This document shows positions 16,141 to 23,763 of a stretch of 49,135 nt of DNA, one piece after another. The DNA is from Akkermansiaceae bacterium (lineage in GTDB: Bacteria; Verrucomicrobiota; Verrucomicrobiia; Verrucomicrobiales; Akkermansiaceae), in contig JAPJNB010000249.1 in assembly GCA_026461385.1 (NCBI GenBank), positions 1 to 49,135 on the forward strand. The letters are read 5' to 3'. Positions within the stretch are counted from its first letter, which is position 1; every line of letters starts with the position of its first letter. A program made the translations under genes and the position numbers. Under the pieces are notes generated by a model. The model had not been told where the DNA came from, did not search any database, and worked only from the letters and a program-made list of their open reading frames with translations.

Positions 16141-16318
16141 AATGGATCCGCCGCATTTGGACGAATTCTGATCGATCGAGGTAGATTGTGGGAGGATGCA
16201 TGACGTATGGAACGAACCAACAGGGAGGCTGGGACGAAAGGAAATGGAAGGTGTCAGATAGCTGACGGCAGGGAGGTAATGATTCTGCGGATTTTTGTCA
16301 AAACAAAATCAGTCAATC
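16141..16318 (-). repeat. Dispersed repeat B, copy B1
   Basis: Read on the minus strand, about 178 bp match repeat B2 (48374-48550) at roughly four bases in five by eye. Shared words include GATTGACTGATTTTGTTTTG, CCGCAGAATCATTAC, TATCTGACACCTTCCA, ATCCTCCCACAATCTAC and TTCGTCCAAATGCGGCG. A TTGACA hexamer that could be a -35 lies near its start, and an ATG near its end opens a 36-codon frame. It lies upstream of the SHOCT lipoprotein on the same strand. Confidence 0.8.
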
Positions 16319-16334
16319 ATTGACAACTCATCCT

Positions 16335-16432
16335 CCCAGACAAATCGAAAAGAACATCGAGCTTATGAGGAAATTTCGATGCGAGGGGTGATTCGGGGAG
16401 TATCCTGAACCAGATCCGAGCCGAGTCATCAA
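16335..16432. repeat. Dispersed repeat A, copy A2 (first ~100 bp)
   Basis: CCCAGACAAATCGAAAAG start, then ATGAGGAAATTTCGATGCG and GGGAGTATCCTGAACCAGA. It stops at GAGTCATCAA and A3 begins nine bases later in the same orientation, so A2 and A3 form an incomplete tandem. Confidence 0.85.
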
Positions 16433-16440
16433 CTCATCAT

Positions 16441-16657
16441 CCCAGACAAATTGAAAAGAACATCGAGCCGATGAGGAAATTTCGATACGAGGGGGGATTC
16501 GGGGAGTATCCTGAACCAGAGCCGAGCCTAGTCATCGAGGGGCTGTGAAAACGCGGCGGCCCTGTCCACTCGTCCCGCAATGACGGCACCGCCATGGATG
16601 CGGCGAGGGCGCCCCATCCGACACGCGAGGGCGCGTGTGCTCCCCTGATGCAAGACC
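16441..16657. repeat. Dispersed repeat A, copy A3 (full)
   Basis: Full-length copy, aligned by eye with A1 from CCCAGACAAATTGAAAAG to CCCCTGATGCAAGACC with scattered substitutions. It lies 41 bp from the prfB stop codon and in convergent sense to it; no terminator-like structure was seen in this gap. Confidence 0.85.
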
Positions 16658-16698
16658 TCCTGACTGCGAGATATGATTTATCCCAGCAGTTGGTCGGA

Positions 16699-17839
16699 TC
16701 AGTCGTCCTCGTCTTTCGCGCCTTTGACGCGGACTTTTCCGCGGAGTTTCGCTTCGATGAAGGCGTCGATGTCGCCGTCCATGACGGCTTGGATGTTGTT
16801 CGTTTCCTCGCCGGTTCGGAGGTCGAGGACCTTTTGGTAGGGCTGGAAAACGTAGGAGCGGATTTGGTTGCCCCATGAGACGTCGCCTTTTTCGCCGTAG
16901 GCGCGATCGGCCTCGGCCTTTTGCTTGTCTTCCTCGATGGTGTAGAGCTTGGCCTTGAGGATGTCGAACGCGAGTTCGCGGTTGGCGCCTTGGGTTCTTG
17001 CGGCGGTCGAGCGGATGAGAATGCCGGTGGGAAGGTGGCGCAGGATCACTGCGGTTTCCACCTTGTTGACGTTTTGGCCGCCCTTGCCGCCGGAGCGGGT
17101 CGTGGTGATCTCGATGTCTTTCTCGTTGATCTCGATTTTGATCTCCTTGGAAACTTCTGGGGTGGCATCGATCGATGCGAATGAGGTGTGGCGTTTTGCG
17201 GCCGAATCAAACGGTGAAATGCGCACCAAACGGTGGACGCCGCGTTCGTTTTTGAGGAATCCGTATGCGTAGTCGCCGGTGATCTTGAGGGTCGCGGTGC
17301 GGAGGCCGGCTTCATCGCCATCCTGCCAGTCCAAGGTTTCCACCGTGTAGCCCTTGCGCTCGGCCCAGCGCGTGTACATCCGGTGAAGCATTTGCGCCCA
17401 GTCGCAGGCTTCGGTGCCGCCGGCTCCTGCGGAAATCACGAGGAAGCAGGGCGAAATGTCGCTCGGTTGGTCGAGCAAGGTGAGCAATTCGTACGAGCGG
17501 ATGTCATTTTCGAGGCCTTTTGCATTGGCAAGGGCCTCGGTGGCGAGGTCGGCATCGTCGAATTCCTTGGCGAGTGAGACGCCTTCTTCGATGTCGGCGA
17601 CGCGTCCTTCCAATTTCAGGAACGACTCGAGTTTTTTCTTCAGGCCGGCGGCTTTTGAGCTGATCGACTTCGCCTTGTCCGCATCGTTCCAGAACTCGGG
17701 AGCACCCATGGCTTCCTCGAGCGTGTTGATTTCATTTTCGAGATTCGGGACGTCAAAGGTACCTCCTGAGTTTCGACAAGCGGCTTTTCAGGCCGGAGGT
17801 GTCGAGCGCCAGGAGGTCAGCGGTAGGAAGTGAAGACAT
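16699..17839 (-). CDS. prfB: Peptide chain release factor 2 (programmed +1 frameshift)
   Basis: RF2 ends translation at UGA and UAA codons. The main frame contains the SPF codon-recognition tripeptide (VRISPFDS) and the catalytic GGQ loop ([12 protein letters not shown]). The true start is ATG 17839 in another frame: 28 codons are read to CTT, then TGA at 17755-17753 stops the zero frame. A +1 slip at CTT-TGA-C continues with [10 protein letters not shown] and joins the main frame, giving 379 residues in all. The exact join is 17839-17756 then 17754-16699. The gene lies 58 bp downstream of the permease gene at the end of a long minus-strand run. Confidence 0.95.
17752..17767 (-). promoter_or_regulatory. 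prfB autoregulatory frameshift site
   Basis: Minus strand reads AGGAGG TAC CTT TGA C. A strong Shine-Dalgarno-like AGGAGG sits three bases before the slippery CTT and in-frame TGA, matching the classical RF2 site (AGGGGGTATCTTTGAC). Low RF2 should favour slippage, raising RF2 synthesis. Confidence 0.95.
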
Positions 17840-17897
17840 GCGGGCGAATGAAACGCCATGGCAGGAAATGAAGCAAGCCGGAACCCTCGAGGCGGGA

Positions 17898-20267
17898 TCA
17901 ATCGCGGGCTTTCAGGACGCCGACCATGTCGAGTTTTCCAAGCATCCGGCTGACGAGCGTGAACGAAAGGGTCGATGCGGCAAGCACCACTAGGATGGCG
18001 ATCGCGTAGGTCGAGCGGTTGATCAAAATTGGCAGGCGCACGGTTTCGGTGCTGAATGACGACATGATGAACAAGGCGAGGCCACGGCCAAACAGCAGTC
18101 CGAATGGCAGTGAGGCGAGGACGAGGATGGCCAACTCACTGACCAGTACGCCGCGCACTTCGGAGAGGCGAAAGCCGACCACGCGGAGGGTTGCGAGTTC
18201 ACGGCTGCGCTCCGAGAGAGCAATGCGTGCGCTGTTGTAGACCACTCCGAAGGCGACGATGGTCGCGAGCACGAAATAAAGTGTGCGGATGATGCCGATG
18301 CTTTTGCCCGTGGTTTCGCGGAAGGCCGCGAGTTGGTCGCGCTTCACCATGACCACTGCCGCGCGCGGGGTGTCCTTGAGCGAGCGCATGAACTCGTCCC
18401 AGCGCCCGTGATCCAGCGCGAGATGGGCCCCATTCACGGTATCGCCCTCTTTCATCAATCTCCGCAATGCGCCGAGGTTCATGTACGCCGCGAGGCCCGC
18501 GTAGTCGGTGACGAGACCTCGGATGGGCACGCTCAACACGGGCCGCCTGCCCTCAAGCACCTCCACCGTGACCTCGTCGCCGATGCGAGCGCCGAGCACT
18601 TTTGCAAGTGCCTCAGACATCAACAGCCCTTCTTCGGGCATGACGAGTGCTTGGCCTTTTGAGTCTAACAGACGATTTAAATTTGCGCCTTGTTCGATTC
18701 CAGTGACCGAGAGCTTGCGGTGGCGGTGGCCGAACTTCAGGCGAGCGGCGACACTGCGGATCGGTTCGGCACGGATCACGCCGGGCAGGTGTTCGAGGTC
18801 GTAGAGGCCACTTGCTGAGGTGGGTTCTGTTAGGAAAACGGTGACATCTTGGCGCTGCTGTTTGTTCCATTGGAAGGTAAGCAAGTAATCGATGCTGTCG
18901 CTCATGGCGCCGGGTAGGACCATCAGGCCAGTCGCGAGTGCGAGACCTGCGGCGGTAAAGATCGCCTGCCATGGCCGCCGCTCGATGTTGCGAAGGGCCA
19001 TGCGAAACGTGGGGCTAAACCAGCGGGTGAGGCCGATGCGCTCGAACAGCGACGGTTTGAAATCGGCGGGAGGTTCTGGGCGCATCGCCTCGGCGGGGGC
19101 AAGTTTCACCGCTTGCCAGACGACGGTGAGGACTCCGAGAGTTGAAGCGCCGAGGCTAATGAAAAGTGCCAGTCCGAGCGCGCTGTAGTCCATCGTGAAC
19201 ACGAGTGACGGGAAGCGAAAAAACATCGTGTAAAGACTCACGAGGCCTCCACCAAGCCAGCGACCGCCGATGCCACCCATGAACGTGCCGAGTGCGCCGA
19301 TGACCATGACGAACTTGAGGTAATGCACGCCGACTTGCCGTGACGAGTAGCCGAGCGCTTTCATTTGGGCGATTTGTTCGCGCTGAAGGCGGACGATTCT
19401 AGCGAGCACGGCGTTCACCATGAACGCCGCTACGCTGAGGAAAACTAACGGATACGCCACCGACAGAGAGTGCAGCACTCGGAGCTCATCGTCCAACCGC
19501 TGAGCGGATGCCTGTTCCTTACGGGTGAGCGCGCCGCCGGCTCCATAGGGTGCGAGGATGCGATCCATTTCCTCGATTACGGGTTCCGGTTGAGCACCGG
19601 GCGCGAGGTCGATGCAGACATCGTTGAAGGCGCCGTCGAGATTGTAGGCGACTGCTAGAGCACGGTAGTTCATCCACATCACGCTGAAGCGTTTGTGGTT
19701 CGGCAAGGTTTCTCCGGCGCGTGCTTCGAAGACAAATTCAGGCGAGAGGCCGATGCCGCAGATCCGCAAAGTTTCTCGGCGGCCGTTGATGACCGCCACG
19801 AGCGAATCGCCCGGGTGCAGGCCGTTTTCGATGGCAAAGGACTCGCCAAGCACCACCTCGCGGCGTTCGTCCGGGAGCGGGAAACGACCAGAGCGGAGGG
19901 AGACGCGGTTGAGCACCTGCGGTCCGCCGTCGTCGGGGAGCGAAATGATATGGCCGGTGGCAGGCTCGGTGATTCCAGGCAGATCCAGCGTGACATTGAC
20001 CGCTACGCGGGTTTCCACGCTAGCCACACCGGGGAGCGTGCTGAGCGCATCTGCGACCGACAAGGGTGCCCGTTTGAGCGTCGCGAAAATATCGGCCATG
20101 GCATGGCTTTGGTAGTAGCTCGCGCGAGCCGACTCCAAGGTCAAGATGAGGCTGCGCGTCATGATCATCATGGCCAACCCGCACGCCATCACGAGACTCA
20201 CCGCAAAGATCTGGCCCTTCATCTTGGCGAGATCACGCAGCAGTTTGCGATCGAGTGGGCTGAGCAT
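17898..20267 (-). CDS. ABC transporter permease, duplicated FtsX type
   Basis: A 789-residue integral membrane protein with two FtsX/MacB-type halves, each with a large periplasmic loop. A helix near residue 20-40 (IFAVSLVMACGLAMMIM) is followed by a soluble domain, then three helices (VAYPLVFLSVAAFMVNAVLA and on). A second set begins around 430 and ends with RTLYFVLATIVAFGVVYNSA and two more helices. The motif ALGYSSRQV and its counterpart VVGFRLSEV contact the ATPase in this family. It belongs with the ATPase gene 35 bp upstream. Such systems export lipids, lipoproteins, peptides or drugs; the substrate is not evident. Confidence 0.88.
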   Translation of the reverse strand: MLSPLDRKLLRDLAKMKGQIFAVSLVMACGLAMMIMTRSLILTLESARASYYQSHAMADIFATLKRAPLSVADALSTLPGVASVETRVAVNVTLDLPGITEPATGHIISLPDDGGPQVLNRVSLRSGRFPLPDERREVVLGESFAIENGLHPGDSLVAVINGRRETLRICGIGLSPEFVFEARAGETLPNHKRFSVMWMNYRALAVAYNLDGAFNDVCIDLAPGAQPEPVIEEMDRILAPYGAGGALTRKEQASAQRLDDELRVLHSLSVAYPLVFLSVAAFMVNAVLARIVRLQREQIAQMKALGYSSRQVGVHYLKFVMVIGALGTFMGGIGGRWLGGGLVSLYTMFFRFPSLVFTMDYSALGLALFISLGASTLGVLTVVWQAVKLAPAEAMRPEPPADFKPSLFERIGLTRWFSPTFRMALRNIERRPWQAIFTAAGLALATGLMVLPGAMSDSIDYLLTFQWNKQQRQDVTVFLTEPTSASGLYDLEHLPGVIRAEPIRSVAARLKFGHRHRKLSVTGIEQGANLNRLLDSKGQALVMPEEGLLMSEALAKVLGARIGDEVTVEVLEGRRPVLSVPIRGLVTDYAGLAAYMNLGALRRLMKEGDTVNGAHLALDHGRWDEFMRSLKDTPRAAVVMVKRDQLAAFRETTGKSIGIIRTLYFVLATIVAFGVVYNSARIALSERSRELATLRVVGFRLSEVRGVLVSELAILVLASLPFGLLFGRGLALFIMSSFSTETVRLPILINRSTYAIAILVVLAASTLSFTLVSRMLGKLDMVGVLKARD

Positions 20268-20302
20268 GCGGGTTAGATATTGTTAGACTCGGGATTGTCC
20301 GC

Positions 20303-21034
20303 TTACCACTTCAGCTGTGCAGCGGGAAGTCGGGTTGCGTTGCGATGCGAGCTGATGATTTTTCCATCGGACAAATGCAGGACACGGTCGGCCATTTCCG
20401 ACATGATCGCGTTGTGAGTGATGATGACCGTGAGCGTCCCGAGTTCGCGGTTGATGCGTTCGACCGCTTCTAACACCACGATGCCCGTGGTGACGTCGAG
20501 CGCGCCGGTGGGTTCGTCACAGAGCAGCACCTCGGGACGTTTCGCGATCGCGCGAGCGATGGCGACGCGTTGTTGTTCGCCGCCGGAGAGTTGGGATGGA
20601 AAATGATCCATGCGTTCGCTCAGGCCGACCATTTCGAGTGCCTCCTCGGGTGTCATTGGATCGCGAGAAATCGAGGTGATGAGTGCGACGTTTTCGCGGG
20701 CGGTGAGGCTGGGGATCAAGTTGTAAAACTGGAAGACGAAGCCCACGCAGTTCCGGCGGAAAAGTGTTAGCGTGTTCTCGTCCGAGCCGTCGAGTGGCCA
20801 GCCTTTGTAGAACAAACTGCCGGAGGTGGGTGTATCGAGTCCGCCGAGGATGTTGAGCAAGGTTGATTTTCCACTGCCAGAGGCACCGAGCAGGCAGACG
20901 AGTTCGCCAGCGTTCAGCGTGAGGTCGACACCGCCCAGAGCGACCACATCGACCTCGCCGGTCTGATAGATTTTCCGCAAGGCACGTGCATCGAAGACCG
21001 CGTCGGAATCGTCTGAGGTTGGGAGCTTATTCAT
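20303..21034 (-). CDS. ABC transporter ATPase, MacB/LolD type
   Basis: A 243-residue ATP-binding subunit. Walker A is [13 protein letters not shown], the Q-loop lies in [12 protein letters not shown], the signature is [14 protein letters not shown], Walker B is [12 protein letters not shown] and the switch His is in VIITHN. These patterns are typical of the LolD/MacB/FtsE branch that pairs with FtsX-type permeases. Its ATG overlaps the end of the PlsC gene by eight bases (ATGAATAA), indicating coupled translation. The permease gene follows. Confidence 0.93.
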   Translation of the reverse strand: MNKLPTSDDSDAVFDARALRKIYQTGEVDVVALGGVDLTLNAGELVCLLGASGSGKSTLLNILGGLDTPTSGSLFYKGWPLDGSDENTLTLFRRNCVGFVFQFYNLIPSLTARENVALITSISRDPMTPEEALEMVGLSERMDHFPSQLSGGEQQRVAIARAIAKRPEVLLCDEPTGALDVTTGIVVLEAVERINRELGTLTVIITHNAIMSEMADRVLHLSDGKIISSHRNATRLPAAQLKW

Positions 21035-22313
21035 TTTTGGAATTGGAGCTGGCGGGTGTTAGAAATCCTTGGGGATCGAGAAAGCAACCTGCGGGGAGGG
21101 CGATGCCGTCTGGCGGTGCTGCGGGGCCGTGAGCCCAGAGCCTGCCGTCGGCGGATGGTTGGAGGCACCAGCCAGGAAGGAGTTTCCCCCACGTGCCAGT
21201 CTTACTGCCGAGTTGGGGTGAGGCGTCGGTCGCGGCTTTGGGTGGGTCGGGCATCGACATCGAGATCACCATGCCAGCGATGGCGAGGCAGGGGCAGTGG
21301 ATGAGCCCGGGCGGGGCGATGGACTCCAAGGCGCGGCTGCCGAAGTCATAAAACACCGTGCCCTCCGCCGATTTGCAATGGGTGAGCGCCTCACGCAAGC
21401 GGTCTCCGCCGACCCATGACGCTGACGGTTGGGAATCGACGACGTCACGCGTGACGACCGTGGCGGCGAACAACTCGGGGAATGCAAAGCGCAGGCCTAG
21501 CAGTTCTAACGGGGTTGGGTCATTGGTTAGAACGCAAAAAGGTTGGCGGCGCTGCAGGGCATTCACCTGGCCGATCTGATAGCCATTCACCCAGATTCTG
21601 CGGCCGGCCGAGGCGTCTGGGCGGATCGTGCCCATCTGGCGCGGAGTGCGCTTTTCCCAGCAGGATGGTTCAAATCGCTTGGCGATCGCGCTCGCTGAGG
21701 CTTCTAACATCCCGTTGCGCAGCGTCTCAAGGTTCACTTCATCTGGGCTGACGGCAGGTGCGATCGATACGAAGATTTTCCTCGGTTTTCCGTAAGGGCG
21801 TTTGTGAAAAAATCGGCCGCGCTCGAACGAAAAAATCGAGCCCCAGACGCCATCACACCAGAGCGGGATGACCGGGTGGCCGGCTTTTTTTGCGATCAAT
21901 TCACCGCCGCGTTGCAGTTCGCTTAGCGTTCCGGTGCGGGTCAGTTGGCCCTCGGGGAAAAGGCATACTAGATCGCCGCCTTTCAGCGCGTTGATGGCGA
22001 TGCGGATGGCTTCCCGAGGCTGGCCGATGCGAATGGTGACTGTTTCGAAAATTTGGATGAAAAGCCGGACGGCAGGGGACGCGGCGTACGTCTCATCCAT
22101 CACAAAGCGGACCGGCACGCGGCAGGCGGCGGAGAGGAAAAATCCGTCGGCAAAGCTCACGTGATTTGGTAGCAGCAAGGCAGCCCCTTTGGCGGGCAGG
22201 CGTTCTGGGTGAACGACTTGGATTTGATAGATCCAGCGGATGACCATGCCTCCGCTGCAGCGAATGAAGTCGCCCAGAAGTCTGCGGATCGTGGCCATCA
22301 TCATGCTCCGCAA
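21027..22313 (-). CDS. PlsC-type acyltransferase with a C-terminal Aas/AMP-binding relic
   Basis: The N-terminal 230 residues form a lysophospholipid acyltransferase domain: NHVSFADG (catalytic NHxxxxD, residues 50-57) and FPEGQLTR (119-126). It should acylate lysophospholipid at the inner membrane. The C-terminal part, about 240-428, looks like pieces of an acyl-ACP synthetase: [21 protein letters not shown] and a GRLWAHGP stretch parallel the late AMP-binding region of Aas fusions. The ATP-binding and YGxTE core motifs are absent, so this part is probably not an active ligase. Tight overlap with the ABC ATPase suggests a lipid-related substrate for that transporter. Confidence 0.82.
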   Translation of the reverse strand: MRSMMMATIRRLLGDFIRCSGGMVIRWIYQIQVVHPERLPAKGAALLLPNHVSFADGFFLSAACRVPVRFVMDETYAASPAVRLFIQIFETVTIRIGQPREAIRIAINALKGGDLVCLFPEGQLTRTGTLSELQRGGELIAKKAGHPVIPLWCDGVWGSIFSFERGRFFHKRPYGKPRKIFVSIAPAVSPDEVNLETLRNGMLEASASAIAKRFEPSCWEKRTPRQMGTIRPDASAGRRIWVNGYQIGQVNALQRRQPFCVLTNDPTPLELLGLRFAFPELFAATVVTRDVVDSQPSASWVGGDRLREALTHCKSAEGTVFYDFGSRALESIAPPGLIHCPCLAIAGMVISMSMPDPPKAATDASPQLGSKTGTWGKLLPGWCLQPSADGRLWAHGPAAPPDGIALPAGCFLDPQGFLTPASSNSKNE

Positions 22314-22434
22314 ATCCTACACTGCAGGCGGCAAAGTGACACCCGAATTCTGCGATTTGAGCAAATCGTAGCCGAGAAAAGAGCCGTAGCTGATGGAGAT
22401 ATCTTCCCACGCAAGGTGGAGCACTTGCGGCGGC

Positions 22435-23532
22435 TCAGTTCGTCACGCGCATCGGCATGAGCACGTAGAGGAATGAGCCCTCAATGCGCAACACGCCTGG
22501 GCTCATTTCGTCGATCAGATCGAGGTAGATATCGTCCGTGTCCAGCGCGCGGAGTGGTGCTTGGAGGAACTCTGGGTTGAATGCGATCTGCATCGGCGGA
22601 CCTTGGTAGATCACATCCATTGATTCTTGTGCCTCGCCGACGTCTGGCGAGTTTGCGGTGACCTCGATGTGGTTTTCGCTGAAGACCAGTTTGACCGAGT
22701 TCGACTTGTCGGAAGAAAGCAACGAAACGCGGCGGACGGTTTCTAGCAGCGCCTCGCGGCCGATGACCACGCGCTCATTGCTGTCGCCGGGGATGACTTG
22801 GCGGTAGTTCGGGTAGTTGCCCTCGATGAGCTTGCTGGCGAGCAGGCTTTCGCCGATGGTGAACGAAATCTGGCTGTCGCTGAGTTTCACGATCACCTCG
22901 CCGGTGTCACCGAGGAGGCGTTGGAGTTCCTGCACGGCCTTGGTCGGGATGATCACGTCCGTTTCGTGGGAGGCCGGGAATTCCAAATCGGCATCGACCA
23001 TCGCGAGGCGGCGACCGTCGGTGGCGACGAGTGTCAATTTCCCCTCACGGAACGAGGCGAAAATGCCGTTGAGCACGTAGCGTGTCTCGTCGGTGGAGAT
23101 CGCGTAGGACGTCTTTTTCAGGCCGTCGCGGAGCGTTTGTTGGGGGATTTTGAAGAGCTTGGCGCCCTCGAAGTCGGGGAGCGGAGGGAATTCCGTCTCG
23201 CTGAGTCCGATGATTTTGAAGAACGATGGGCCGCAGCGGATCGATGCGTGGTTTTTCGCGTCCACGGAGACCTCGACCTCGCTGGCTGGGAGCTCACGGA
23301 TGATGCTGACCAAGCGTTTCGCGGGCAGGGTGGTGGCGCCTTCCTTGTCGATTTGAGCTTCCACGGAGCCGGTGATGCCGACGTCCAGATCCGTTGTGGT
23401 GAACTGGATTCGTCCATCCTTCGCGACGAGCAGCACGTTGGAGAGGATCGGCAAGGTTGTGCGCGAGCTGACCACGTGTTGGACTTTTTGCAGGCCGTCG
23501 AGAAAGGCTTCTTTGGAAATGCGGAATTTCAT
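22435..23532 (-). CDS. dnaN: DNA polymerase III beta sliding clamp
   Basis: The beta clamp encircles DNA and tethers the replicative polymerase. The start ATG 23532 (MKFRISKEAFLDGLQKVQ) gives 365 residues, the normal length; a frame extending to 23745 is not conserved. Family blocks are TTLPILSNVLL, ITGSVEAQIDKEG, YVLNGIFAS, LVATDGRRLA (central domain) and the C-terminal YVLMPMRV that lines the clamp pocket. It lies downstream of dnaA on the same strand, separated by one membrane protein gene. The 231 bp between holds a 7-bp stem (ACTGCCA/TGGCAGT) but no clear signal. Confidence 0.97.
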   Translation of the reverse strand: MKFRISKEAFLDGLQKVQHVVSSRTTLPILSNVLLVAKDGRIQFTTTDLDVGITGSVEAQIDKEGATTLPAKRLVSIIRELPASEVEVSVDAKNHASIRCGPSFFKIIGLSETEFPPLPDFEGAKLFKIPQQTLRDGLKKTSYAISTDETRYVLNGIFASFREGKLTLVATDGRRLAMVDADLEFPASHETDVIIPTKAVQELQRLLGDTGEVIVKLSDSQISFTIGESLLASKLIEGNYPNYRQVIPGDSNERVVIGREALLETVRRVSLLSSDKSNSVKLVFSENHIEVTANSPDVGEAQESMDVIYQGPPMQIAFNPEFLQAPLRALDTDDIYLDLIDEMSPGVLRIEGSFLYVLMPMRVTN

Positions 23533-23763
23533 AGTTCGAAAACGAGGAAGTTGTTGGGAGTTAGTTTCTGCTTTCATCGCCCCTTGGCAAGCCTTCTGTG
23601 AAGATTCGCAAATCGGATGGGGTGACTGCCAACGGGTGGCAGTCCAGCGGGTTCGTGAAACGGCGCTGAGAAACCGCGCTGGGGCGGATCGAAGTGGGCG
23701 GATTTGTTTTCGGAATCGACGGCAAGCCAGAATGCCCCAGCCCATGGGGTTTTGGGGAGCGGT

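Noticed and set aside
16532-16876. Minus-strand frame across repeat A3 and the prfB end
   Set aside because: It is the repeat read in an arginine/proline-rich frame and overlaps prfB out of frame.
22798-23601. 267-codon plus-strand frame opposite dnaN
   Set aside because: dnaN is certain on the other strand; the antisense frame is a codon-bias shadow.
23626-23644. Stem ACTGCCA/TGGCAGT as a terminator after the GT-C-like gene
   Set aside because: Short stem with no T-tract on the relevant strand.
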